From: Bin87 sp965203195
Lineage (GTDB): Bacteria > Chloroflexota > Dehalococcoidia > Lucifugimonadales > UBA3495
Direction: 5' to 3'
Length of the DNA: 64,000 bases
Assembly (NCBI GenBank): GCA_965203195.1
Contig: OZ241860.1
Coordinates: 1,054,001-1,118,000, forward strand
Shown: piece by piece, positions 15,605 to 24,058 of the stretch
Layout: each line of letters starts with the position of its first letter
Position numbering within the stretch: the stretch's first letter is position 1
The notes under the pieces: model-generated
The model's input: only the letters and a program-made list of their open reading frames with translations
What the model was told of the DNA's origin: nothing
The model's database searches: none
Made by a program: the position numbers and the translations under genes

Positions 15605-17089
15605 CTACCCCTCATCCAGCTTCGCCACCGCGGCCGCCAGCCGCTTGCCGACCCGCTCCGGCCCCATAACCTCCAGCATCTCAAACAGCGGCGGCGTGGC
15701 GGTGCGACCCGTCACCGCGGTGCGCAGCGCCCCGAAAAACTGCCGCCCGCTCAGCCCCAGCTCCTGCCCCGTCGCCCGCAGCAGCGCCTCCAGCCGTTCC
15801 TGCCCAAAATCCGCCGGCGCCACCGCCGCCAGCTCCGCCGCCGCCCGCCCCAGTGCCGCGCGCGTCTTGGCGGCGTCCATGCCCCGCGGCGTCAGCGCGG
15901 CCCCGTCATACTCCGGCAGCTCCTCAAAAAAGTAGCGCAGCAGCTCCGGCGCCTCCCCCAGCGTCTTCAGCCGTTCCCGCGCCAGCGGCGCAATGCGCCG
16001 CAGATAATCCCCGTCAATGGGCAGCACCTCCGGGCAGTCCCGCCCGTATTCCCGCTCCAGGAAAGGCCGGATGCGCTCCGCCAGCTCCGCATCGTCCAGC
16101 TGTCGAATATAAACCCCGTTCATCCACACCAGCTTGTCCAGATCAAAAATGGCGGCCGGCTTGCCCACCCGTTCCAGCGTGAAATGCTCCCGGATGGTGT
16201 CCACGCCCATCAAATCCGTCTCCCCGTCTAGCGACCACCCCAGCAGCGCCATAAAGTTGACCAGCGCCTCCGGCAGAAACCCGTCGTCCCGGTACTCCAT
16301 CAGCGAAGTCGCCCCGTGCCGCTTGGACAGCTTCCCCCGGTCGGAACCCAGGATCATCGGCAAATGCCCGAACTGCGGCATCGGCAGCTCCAGCGCCCGG
16401 TACAGCCGGATATGACGCGGCGCGCTGGGCAGCCATTCCTCCGCCCGCAGCACATGACTGATCTCCATAGCGTGGTCGTCAACCACCACCGCCAGATGAT
16501 AAGTCGGAAACCCGTCGGACTTGACCAGCACAAAGTCATCCGTAAGCTCGTTCTGCCACTCCACATACCCGCGAATGACATCGTCAACGGCGGTCACCCC
16601 CGACTGCGGCATCGCAAAGCGCACCACCGACGGCTTGCCCGCCGCTTCCTGCGCCCGCCGTTCCCCATCCGTCAGATGGCGGCAACGACTGTCGTAGCCC
16701 ACCCGCTGCTTGTTGCGCGCCTGCTCTTTCCGCAGTTCGGCCACCCGTTCCGGCGGGCAGTAGCACCGGTAGGCGTCCCCGGACGCCAGCAGCCGCTCCG
16801 CCGCCGCCTGGTAGCGCTCCAGCCGCTCCGACTGGAAATAGGGCCCGTAGGCGCCCCCCACCCGCGGCCCCTCGTCCCAGTCTATCCCCAGCCACTCCAG
16901 ACCATCCAGAATGTGTTCCACCGCGCCCTCGGTGATGCGGTTCCGGTCGGTATCCTCCACCCGCACCACAAACCGCCCCCCGCGCCCCCGCGCGAACAGC
17001 CAGTTGAACATTGCCGTGCGGATGTTCCCAATGTGCGGGTTCCCCGTGGGGCTGGGCGCATAACGGACGCGGACGGCGGCATCAGACAT
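15605..17089 (-). CDS. gltX: Glutamyl-tRNA synthetase
   Basis: 494 residues from the ATG at 17089, the third of three consecutive ATGs; GGAGG sits eight bases before it. Class I synthetase: RYAPSPTGNPHIGNIRTA holds the HIGH-type motif and KLSKRHG the KMSKS loop. VEDTDRNR, RCYCPPERVAELR and RAEEWLPSAPRHI are typical of GluRS, followed by the helical anticodon-binding domain to the C-terminus. Length is normal for bacterial GltX. It charges tRNA with glutamate in the cytoplasm. It stands alone, with gene-poor DNA on the upstream side. Confidence 0.95.
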   Translation of the reverse strand: MSDAAVRVRYAPSPTGNPHIGNIRTAMFNWLFARGRGGRFVVRVEDTDRNRITEGAVEHILDGLEWLGIDWDEGPRVGGAYGPYFQSERLERYQAAAERLLASGDAYRCYCPPERVAELRKEQARNKQRVGYDSRCRHLTDGERRAQEAAGKPSVVRFAMPQSGVTAVDDVIRGYVEWQNELTDDFVLVKSDGFPTYHLAVVVDDHAMEISHVLRAEEWLPSAPRHIRLYRALELPMPQFGHLPMILGSDRGKLSKRHGATSLMEYRDDGFLPEALVNFMALLGWSLDGETDLMGVDTIREHFTLERVGKPAAIFDLDKLVWMNGVYIRQLDDAELAERIRPFLEREYGRDCPEVLPIDGDYLRRIAPLARERLKTLGEAPELLRYFFEELPEYDGAALTPRGMDAAKTRAALGRAAAELAAVAPADFGQERLEALLRATGQELGLSGRQFFGALRTAVTGRTATPPLFEMLEVMGPERVGKRLAAAVAKLDEG

Positions 17090-17261
17090 CATCATTTCCT
17101 CCATCGGATACGGCATCAGGGAACAGCATTCCGGCAACGCGCCGCCGGCTGCTTGCGGCCCGGCGGCGGTATGCAGTATGCATTATAAGGCAAGGCAATG
17201 CGATGCGGCGCTGCGTTGACACGCCGCCGTTGACACACTACCAGCGGAGTGGTAGTTTTGC

Positions 17262-17387
17262 CTTGCCACAGCATCCCAACTGATTTGCCTTGCGCCCGCC
17301 CCGGGCGCACCCCGCCCGGATTCGCCGCACAGGGGGCCACGTGCCTTCCTTGCGGAATCTTGACGGGGCTTGGGATGCTGTGGCAAG
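17262..17387. repeat. 126-base element bounded by 18-base perfect inverted repeats
   Basis: CTTGCCACAGCATCCCAA (17262-17279) has its exact reverse complement at 17370-17387. The 90 bases between do not code. This could be the remnant of a MITE-like element with terminal inverted repeats, or a long hairpin in the leader of the downstream genes. No transposase is nearby. Confidence 0.7.
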
Positions 17388-17426
17388 CGACCCAAAACCT
17401 GTGCCTTCGCAAGGAGGGTGTCAGCC

Positions 17427-17534
17427 ATGTCCAGCCTGATGACCACGAAACCGGAACGTCGCCCCCGCCTCCGCCCCGGCCTCCCCCTGCTGCTGGCCGC
17501 GCCGGCGCAGTTGCGCCGGCTGCGCGGCAAGTAA
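17427..17534 (+). CDS. Possible 35-residue Arg/Leu-rich small protein
   Basis: AAGGAGG lies nine bases before the ATG, one of the best ribosome sites in the window. The peptide starts MSSLMTTKPERRPRLRPGL, continues with a short Leu/Ala run, and ends with RRLRGK before TAA. It comes right after the inverted-repeat element and about 55 bases before the first lipoprotein gene. It may be a small basic membrane-active peptide or a leader ORF. No family recognised. Confidence 0.4.
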   Translation: MSSLMTTKPERRPRLRPGLPLLLAAPAQLRRLRGK

Positions 17535-17589
17535 AGACCCTGCCCTCGGTATGTCGCATAGCGCCCATCCCGAAAAGAGAGGAGTTGCT

Positions 17590-18537
17590 ATGACTACCCA
17601 AAGGATTTTTGCCGCCCTGCTGGCGGCGGCTGCGCTGATTGTCGTTCTGGTAGCAGCGGGCTGTCGCACACCGGAGCCGACGGTTGTTTCAACGGCCACG
17701 CCTACGCCGGCGGTCTCTCCGTCGCCAACGGCCACGCCAACGCCGGGGGCTACGCCTACGCTGGCAGTCTCGCCTTCGCCAACGTCCAGGCCGACGCCGG
17801 CGGACACGCCAACTCTACCGCCTGCACCAACCGCCGCGCCGCCCACCGCCACGTTCACGCCGCCGCCTACCAGCACGCCGTTGCCCCCAACGGACACGCC
17901 TGCGCCTACGTACACACCCACGCCCCGGCCCACAAACATGGCGCAACCCATTCCGACCTATACTCCACGTCCTATCCCTACGCCCCGGCCCACAAATACG
18001 GCGCAACCCATTCCGACCTATACTCCACGTCTTACCCCTACGCCCCGGCCACCGACTGGCTCTATCGTGCCTACTTGGCATGGAAAGGTGGGGGACTGGT
18101 TGCTAGGTAGAACTGCCTATTCAGCATACCTAGGTTACAGTAGCCAGAGCGTAATCAATGACAAGGACAAGAAACAGCAGTATACTTGCATCAAATACTC
18201 ACCTAGCGAAATCACGGCTAGGGCCAACCTCAAATTTCCGTACGAACTTAACCACCGGCTGATCATAAACGCTGCCGGCGAGCGGCAAGGCGCAGTAAAC
18301 TCGCTTACCACCATTGACGGCAAAGTTGTCCCCGTCGAATGGCGAACTTGGGTATCGCGTACTGACCGGCTCCGCGCCCGCAACGAATCGGCCATCTTAC
18401 TGGTAAGCGAAATCGCGGCCCAGCAAGCAACGGAATTTACGCTGGAACTCCCGGACAACCCTGAACTCTCTGCGACATACTCGGTGAAGGACTTCATCGA
18501 AGCACTGGACGCTAATCAGATGACCTGCTTCGAGTGA
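17590..18537 (+). CDS. Lipoprotein with long Pro/Thr-rich linker, unknown C-terminal domain
   Basis: 315 residues from the ATG preceded by AGAGGAG. The signal peptide ends in VAAGC with Cys25 as lipidated residue. Residues about 26-155 are a PT-rich stalk with repeats such as RPTNTAQPIPTYTPR. The C-terminal ~160 residues are globular (WHGKVGDWLLGRTAYSAYLG, WRTWVSRTDRLRARNES, ELPDNPELSATYSVKDFIEA). I do not recognise this domain. The codons of the C-terminal part are less GC-rich than the surrounding genes, which may point to transfer. A paralogue with the same signal and stalk follows after 47 bases. Confidence 0.8.
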   Translation: MTTQRIFAALLAAAALIVVLVAAGCRTPEPTVVSTATPTPAVSPSPTATPTPGATPTLAVSPSPTSRPTPADTPTLPPAPTAAPPTATFTPPPTSTPLPPTDTPAPTYTPTPRPTNMAQPIPTYTPRPIPTPRPTNTAQPIPTYTPRLTPTPRPPTGSIVPTWHGKVGDWLLGRTAYSAYLGYSSQSVINDKDKKQQYTCIKYSPSEITARANLKFPYELNHRLIINAAGERQGAVNSLTTIDGKVVPVEWRTWVSRTDRLRARNESAILLVSEIAAQQATEFTLELPDNPELSATYSVKDFIEALDANQMTCFE

Positions 18538-18584
18538 GTATCTCAATTCCCGCCGCTGACGAACCCTGCACAAAAGGAGCTGTG

Positions 18585-19409
18585 ATGATTACCCGACGGA
18601 TTTTTGTTGCGCTGTTGACGACTGGCCTGCTGTTGCTGGTCGCGCCTATGGTGATGTCCTGCACTACGCCCGATCCGGAACCGCTGCCTACTTACACCCC
18701 AGCACCAACCTATACGCCGCTACCTACGCACACGCCGTTTCCAACCTGGACGCCGGCGCCTACCGTCACATCTTACCCTACCGGCACACCCTACCCTACG
18801 CAATCTCCACTGCCGACCTACACGTTATTTCCAACCTGGACGCCAGTGCCCACTGCCACGGCCTACCCTACCTACACGCCGCGACCCACTGCCACGGCCT
18901 ACCCTACCTATACGCCGCCGCGTCCAACGGCCACACCAAAGCCCACGGCCACACCAAAGCCCACGGCAACCCCCATCGTGCCTTTGAATCGGAAGTACGG
19001 CATCTCGTCAACCCGTGTGCTAACTACAGAAGAAGCCCACAATCGCGACTCCGCGAAAGACGGTGGGCGTCTAGTAATTGTAGGGTGCTACGTCGGAGTC
19101 GACGATGAAAGGCTAGGCGAAAAGTGGTACACCTTTTCCAGAGACGGACGGTTTGAGGCATCGCGCAAGTTCGTCTCCATCGGCGGTTTTTCCAAAGCAC
19201 CAATTGCCGGCAACTGTCACGAGATGGCAGTGACATACGAAGGCACGCAAAATGATGTGTGCTATTACACGACCTATTCAGGTTTGGTACCTGTGCCAAG
19301 CTTTGGATGTAGCGGCTGGAGGCAGTCCACCCGGGAGTTTTACATGGTAAATCAGGACGCACACCGTCTGATACCGCGCTCCGAATGGCGCCGCGACTAC
19401 CAGAAGTAA
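18585..19409 (+). CDS. Lipoprotein with Pro/Thr/Tyr-rich linker, unknown C-terminal domain
   Basis: 274 residues, ATG preceded by AAAAGGAG. The signal (MITRRIFVALL) resembles that of the gene before it; the lipobox ends VMSC with Cys26. The stalk is built of PTYTP, FPTWTP and TATPKP units up to about residue 143. The globular part (RYGISSTRVLTTEEAHNR-like start with REVIVGCYVG-type strand LVIVGCYVGVDDERLGE, ending EWRRDYQK) differs from that of its neighbour and contains Cys pairs (NCHEMAV, DVCYY, FGCSG). No family recognised. The tandem pair shares anchor and stalk but has swapped heads. Confidence 0.78.
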   Translation: MITRRIFVALLTTGLLLLVAPMVMSCTTPDPEPLPTYTPAPTYTPLPTHTPFPTWTPAPTVTSYPTGTPYPTQSPLPTYTLFPTWTPVPTATAYPTYTPRPTATAYPTYTPPRPTATPKPTATPKPTATPIVPLNRKYGISSTRVLTTEEAHNRDSAKDGGRLVIVGCYVGVDDERLGEKWYTFSRDGRFEASRKFVSIGGFSKAPIAGNCHEMAVTYEGTQNDVCYYTTYSGLVPVPSFGCSGWRQSTREFYMVNQDAHRLIPRSEWRRDYQK

Positions 19410-19534
19410 GACCAGCGAAGTGGGACGACCCGTCAATCAGCCAGATGTGCCCGAACGGGAGGATGATGTGCTAATATCGTCCCCAACATCCGCATCCTTA
19501 TGCCGTTACGCGCATCGCACCGGAGGTTTTCGCA

Positions 19535-19606
19535 ATGGCGCAAAATACCGGCACTCTTGAGGCCCTGATACAGGAGGACCACACCTATCCGCCACCGGCT
19601 GGAGGT
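19535..19606 (+). pseudogene. Remnant of an acetyl-CoA synthetase gene start
   Basis: GGAGG precedes an ATG that gives MAQNTGTLEALIQEDHTYPP, closely like the first residues of acetyl-CoA synthetase (LEALLxEDRxFPPP). The match stops after about 24 codons, and the frame then runs into Lon-gene upstream DNA without any further synthetase sequence. Most likely the 5' end of a deleted acs gene whose promoter region may still be used. Only a short match, so moderate confidence. Confidence 0.5.
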
Positions 19607-19701
19607 TGGCGACAGACGCAGGACGCTGGTTCGCCCACGCGCCCCGCCACCCAAATCCACCATTGCCAACACCCCCGCCCCCGGCTATACTCCCCCTCAC
19701 T

Positions 19702-20394
19702 ATGAACACCCTCAACCCCGACGACTTCCCCCCGGGCTCCTACCACGAACTCCCCCTGTTCCCCCTGAACAACGTGGTGCTGTTCCCCGCTATGCCCCTG
19801 CCCCTCCACATCTTCGAGGAGCGCTACAAGGCGATGATCGGCGACTGCATCAATCGCAACGCCCCCTTCGGCGTCCTCCTCATCCGCGAGGGCCGCGAAG
19901 TCGGCGCCCCTGCCACGCCCCACTCCATCGGCACCACTGCCCGCATCGTCCAGGCCCAGCGCCTGGAGGAAGGCCGTCTCAACATCCTCGCCCGCGGCGA
20001 AACCCGCTTTGAGCTGCTGGAACTCGTGCAGACCACCCCCCACCTGGTGGGCCTGGTGCGCTACCTCGACGAAGTGGCCGGCGACATCTCCCCCGCCGCC
20101 GTGTCCGCAGTGCAGACCCAGTACATCCGCCTCCAGCGCCACCTGACCGCACTGTCCGGCGGCTGGGAACGCGAGGTAACGGCCCCCGACGACCCTATCG
20201 ACCTGGCCCGCATCGCCGCCGCCGCCCTGGCCGTCAGTATGCCGCTGCCGCCCGATGTCCGCCAGTCCCTGCTGGAAACCCCCACCGCCGGCGCCCGCCT
20301 GGAACGCCTCCAAACCCTCCTGGAACAGGCCAACCGCATCATCGCCGACCAGGCCGCCGAAAACAGCCCCTTCCGCGGCCCGCGCCTCAACTAG
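19702..20394 (+). CDS. LON-substrate-binding-domain protein (Lon N-terminal domain only)
   Basis: 230 residues. It begins in LON domain style: HELPLFPLNNVVLFPAMPLP, LHIFEERYKAMIGDCI, FGVLLIREGREVG, GTTARIVQAQRLEEGRLNI, then GETRFELLE. The C-terminal half is helical. The AAA and protease domains of full Lon are absent, as in the widespread stand-alone family (COG2802), whose exact role is unclear; substrate binding is assumed. TATACT at 19685-19690 is close to the ATG, so the start may be on a short leader. It converges with the next gene. Confidence 0.88.
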   Translation: MNTLNPDDFPPGSYHELPLFPLNNVVLFPAMPLPLHIFEERYKAMIGDCINRNAPFGVLLIREGREVGAPATPHSIGTTARIVQAQRLEEGRLNILARGETRFELLELVQTTPHLVGLVRYLDEVAGDISPAAVSAVQTQYIRLQRHLTALSGGWEREVTAPDDPIDLARIAAAALAVSMPLPPDVRQSLLETPTAGARLERLQTLLEQANRIIADQAAENSPFRGPRLN

Positions 20395-20451
20395 CCGCCG
20401 CCGGCCGCAATACCCGTACCCTGCTGCCGCGATGCCGCCGGCCTGGCCGGA

Positions 20452-21378
20452 CTAGCCGCCGGCCGTGTAAATCCGCCGCGCCCCCATCTCCGGTATCTGC
20501 CCCTGGAACAGCTCCGGGTGCAGCATCTCCGCCAGTATTTCCAGCCCCGTCACCAGACGCGGCCCGGAACGGCTGGTGTAGTTGCTGGCGTCAATGGCGA
20601 AAACCCGGTTGTCCCGCGCCGCCGGCAGCGCCGACCAACCCTCTTTTGCCGTCAGCAGCGGCGCATCCTGCAAAGCCCGCGGCACCTCAAACCCGCAGGG
20701 CATCAGCACAATCACCTCCGGCCGGCTGTCCACCACCGCCTCCCATTCCAGCGGGAAAGACCCCGTTTCCTTGTCCCCGAAGCAGTTGACGCCGCCCGCC
20801 AGCTCCACCATCTCCGGCACCCAGTGCCCGCCGCACATCAGCGGGTCCGTCCACTCCAGATGCAGCACCCGGGGCCGGTTGTCCGCAAGCGCCGCCCGTT
20901 CCGTAACGGCGTCAATCCGCTCCTGCATCCGCGCCGTCACCTCCTCCGCCTTCCCTTCCGCCCCCGTAGCCCGCCCCACCCGGCGCACATCCTCCAGCAC
21001 ATCCCCCAGATACTGCGGATCCAGCGACAGCGTTTCCGGCTGCCTGGCCATATTCGCGGTGGACTCGGCAACCTGCCGGGACGACACCGCTCAAACCTCG
21101 CAGATGGCCTGCGTCAGCAGCAGATCGGGCTGCGCCGCGTCCAGTATCTCCTGGTCAATGTGATAGATGCCCAGCCCCTCCGCCAGGCGCTCGGAGATGA
21201 TGCGGCTGATTTCGCCGCTGCTGGGCTGCGTCCCCTCAAAAACGCTGCGGACCACCCACGGCTTCCCCCGCGCCGCCGGCGGGTAGTCGCACTCGTGCGT
21301 TACCCCATAGAGCTGATCCTCCAGCCCCAGGGCGTACACGATTTCCGTTGCGGAGGGCAAAAAAGAGCAGATACGCAT
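20452..21378 (-). CDS. Cobalamin-binding/BtuF-like protein read through in-frame UGA (putative selenoprotein, CxxU)
   Basis: 308 residues if UGA at 21093-21091 is read as Sec96. The first part is MRICSFLPSATEIVYALGLE, GVTHECDYPP and LLLTQAICEV, then UGA, then AVSSRQV; both halves are in one frame with no other fault. The family (COG0614, cytosolic BtuF-like form without signal peptide) has CEVCAVS here, so UGA replaces the second Cys. The C-terminal half is complete (VLHLEWTDPLMCGGHWVPEM, VIVLMPCGFEV, NRVFAIDASNYTSRSGPRL). A strong hairpin follows the UGA. Without recoding, the product would be a 95-residue fragment. A Cys-to-stop mutation is the alternative. Confidence 0.82.
21056..21090 (-). 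promoter_or_regulatory. SECIS-like hairpin just after the UGA of the BtuF-like gene
   Basis: Counting from the base after UGA, bases 1-6 (GCGGTG) pair with 30-35 (CACCGC). Bases 13-17 (CGGCA) pair with 21-25 (TGCCG), with loop GGT at 18-20. Position, stem length and a G-first three-base loop fit bacterial SECIS elements recognised by SelB (E. coli fdhF has GGUCU in its loop). Confidence 0.75.
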
Positions 21379-21682
21379 TAGTCAGCCTGCCGGTTGCGAA
21401 AGGGTTTCGGACGGGTTCAATTCAATTCAGCTCAATTCAGTTCGGTTCATTCGGTACGGTTCAATTCGCCGGAGCCGGGCGCGCCGGAGCCGGCGCTCGT
21501 TCCCAGCCCGCCTGCTATTGTAGCCAGCCGGAGCGGACGCCGGCAGCGCCGCCGGCGCCCATTCCCGGCCCGCTGCGTATTGTAGCGCCTTGCCCCCGCC
21601 GCCGGCGCTCATTCCCGGCCCGCCGCGTATTGTAGCGCCTTGCCCCGCCGCCGGCGCGCGAGCCGGTCTAGTCTGGTTTGGT
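21379..21682. repeat. Intergenic region with 50-base tandem repeats
   Basis: A 50-base unit (gccggcgcycattcccggcc, then cgcygcgtattgtagcgcct and tgccccc) occurs twice at 21551-21600 and 21601-21650, with a more diverged copy at about 21494-21535. Further left, 21418-21470 is an AT-richer stretch of ttcaattcag-like words. No gene is seen. Confidence 0.7.
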
Positions 21683-23839
21683 CTAGTCATCTCCGGGCGC
21701 CGGCGCGTCCTGCCGCCGGGACGGCTCGCCCGGCGCCTCTCCCCGCGGCGGCCTCCGCTGCGGCAGAGTCGCGATGCGGTCGTCAATAATCGTCCACAGG
21801 TCATCCGGCTCTTCGCCGTCGTCCCGCGCCCGCGCCGCCGGCGCCGTCCGTGGCGTCTCCACATCGTCCGCGGGCGGCCCCGGCCGGTCGGAAACCCGCC
21901 GCCCGCCGCGCCCCCCCGCGTTGCCGTTGACACTGGCATTGGCATTGGCATTGGCGCCCGCGACCGCCCCGCCGTCCGCCCGCGCCGATGCTGAAGCTGA
22001 AGCCTCGCCCCCGGCGGCGCTCCGGGACGCGGCGCCGGGCGCGGTTTCCGCCCCGAAAGTGTCGTGAAACGCCGGCTCCAGCACCCGGTGTATGTGGTAG
22101 CCCACAAACCCCAGCGCCGCCGCCGCCACCGCCAGCAGCCCTATGGACAGCGGCGCCGATACCCCGCCCAGGGCGAACAGCCGGATAATCAGCGGCAGCA
22201 GCAGCAGTATCGCCACCACCAGCAGCGCCGTCGCCAGCCCGTCCAGCACCACCACGCGGATGAGGCCCGGTATCGGCCGCGCCGGATGCGTCAGCTCCGT
22301 AGCCCGCGCCGTAAGCCGCGCCAGAATCCGCAACTCCCGCCAGATGGCGATAGTCGGCGGAATATTCATCCCGATCGCCGCCCCGCCCAGTGCCAGCCCC
22401 ACCAGCTCCGGCGACACCGGCAGCCACCCCGCCATCAGCTCGGGCAGTGCGTACACCGCCGCCGTCCCCACTGCCGTGAACATCACAATAATGCCGATGT
22501 TGAGCAGGATCCGCCGCACCACCACCTTGAGCATTAGCCCGGTTTGCCCCGGCAGCGAAAACGCCGACCAGAAAGTGGCAATGCCCAGGTGTATCGCCAG
22601 GTTCACTTGCCGCAGCGCCCCCGGCGAATGCCTCTCAATCCGGTCGCACAGCGGCATCGCCGCCCGCGCCGTAAGCGGCGCCAGCACCGAAGTAATCGCC
22701 GTGGCAATGGCCACAATGGGCCCGATCACCACCTCCGCCAGGGTGTCGGCGGCGCTCACCCGCCCGATCGCCAGGGAAAACTCCCCCATCTGCGGCATCG
22801 TGGCCCCCACCTGCGCCGCTGTCCGCGTCGGGCGCCCCGCCAGAATGGAACCGATAAAGTTGGCGGCCATCTTGCCGGCCATAAACACCGCCACCACCGC
22901 CAGCGCCGGCAGTATGTAATCATCCAGCGTCCGGTAGTCAATCAGCATCCCAATGGATATGAAAAACAGGGCGCCGAACATATCCCGCACCGGGTTGACC
23001 AGCCGCGTCACCCGCCCGGCGGCGTCCGTGTCGCCAATGACCACGCCGATGAGAAAAGCCCCCGCCGCCGAGGACAAGCCCAGCAGCTGCGCGCACAGCC
23101 CCAGACCGAAACAGCAGCCCAGCGCCGCCAGCAGCAGCGTTTCATCGGAACCCGCCCGCGACAGCCAATGCATCAGACGCGGCCCCAGCAGCGTCCCGAA
23201 AGCCAGCGCCGCCATGCAGAAAATCGCCAGCTTGCCCACCAGCCAGCCCACCCCGCCCCAGTCCGCCGACCCCGTCGTCGCCACCCCGGAGAGCACCGTA
23301 AGCAGTATCACCGCCGCGAAATCCTCCACCAGCAGAATGCCCACCACCGTCTGCCCCCACCGGGAACGGATATTCCCGTTGTCCCGCAGCCACTTCAGCA
23401 GAATCGCCGAACTGCTGATGGCCATGGCCCCGCCCAGGTAAAGGCTGCTCGCGCCCGATATGCCCAGCAGCTTGTCCGAAATCAGCGCCCCCAGCATCGT
23501 CAACGCGCTGATTTCCACCACGCCGATGACCAGCACCCGCAACCCGATGTTCCGAATGCGCCGCCAGCCCAGCTCCAGGCCAATGCCGAAAAGCAGCAGC
23601 ACCAGCCCCAGCTCCGCCAGCGCCTCAATCACATCCCGGTTGCCGATGATGGGCGTCGGCAGCGTGTACGGCCCCACAATCAGCCCCGCGACCAGATAGC
23701 CCAGCACCGGCGGCTGCCGCGCCATCCGGGCCAGCATCAGCCCGGCGGCGGCAATCGCCAGCGCAATGGCGAAATCCTTCAGCAGCTCGGCCGCGTCCTC
23801 GCCAATGCCGGCGCCGAATATGGCCAGCAGAACTTCTAT
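21683..23839 (-). CDS. Kef-type K+/H+ (monovalent cation:proton, CPA2) antiporter
   Basis: About 718 residues. CPA2 exchanger with ~12-14 helices: QPPVLGYLVAGLIVGPYTLP, LGLVLLLFGIGLELGWR, AISSSAILLKWL, GILLVEDFAAVILLTVLSG, and LFFISIGMLIDY. The C-terminal 130 residues are a soluble, Ala/Gly/Asn-rich, acidic tail ending in a conserved-looking DDLWTIIDDRIATLPQ; no TrkA-N domain. The first standard start (ATG 23737) falls inside helix 1. Coding sequence clearly continues upstream to an ATA at 23839 preceded by GGAG at seven bases, so an AUA start is likely. Probably regulates K+ and pH. Confidence 0.88.
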   Translation of the reverse strand: MEVLLAIFGAGIGEDAAELLKDFAIALAIAAAGLMLARMARQPPVLGYLVAGLIVGPYTLPTPIIGNRDVIEALAELGLVLLLFGIGLELGWRRIRNIGLRVLVIGVVEISALTMLGALISDKLLGISGASSLYLGGAMAISSSAILLKWLRDNGNIRSRWGQTVVGILLVEDFAAVILLTVLSGVATTGSADWGGVGWLVGKLAIFCMAALAFGTLLGPRLMHWLSRAGSDETLLLAALGCCFGLGLCAQLLGLSSAAGAFLIGVVIGDTDAAGRVTRLVNPVRDMFGALFFISIGMLIDYRTLDDYILPALAVVAVFMAGKMAANFIGSILAGRPTRTAAQVGATMPQMGEFSLAIGRVSAADTLAEVVIGPIVAIATAITSVLAPLTARAAMPLCDRIERHSPGALRQVNLAIHLGIATFWSAFSLPGQTGLMLKVVVRRILLNIGIIVMFTAVGTAAVYALPELMAGWLPVSPELVGLALGGAAIGMNIPPTIAIWRELRILARLTARATELTHPARPIPGLIRVVVLDGLATALLVVAILLLLPLIIRLFALGGVSAPLSIGLLAVAAAALGFVGYHIHRVLEPAFHDTFGAETAPGAASRSAAGGEASASASARADGGAVAGANANANASVNGNAGGRGGRRVSDRPGPPADDVETPRTAPAARARDDGEEPDDLWTIIDDRIATLPQRRPPRGEAPGEPSRRQDAPAPGDD

Positions 23840-24058
23840 GACTGGTCTCCTGCGCCGGCCGCGGCCGAGCGCCTAAATCGCCGCCGCCCCGTCGCTCTCA
23901 AGCTCCACAGCGCCGGAGAGCCCCGGGGCGGCGCCAGGTATGAATGAACGGGTTGCACCAACCCGCCGCTAACCGCCGTGCTTCCGGCGGGGCTCGGCGA
24001 CAAACTCGGCCGTGACCGTAGTGCTCGGGGTCGCCACGGCGACCGAACCGTACAGCGG

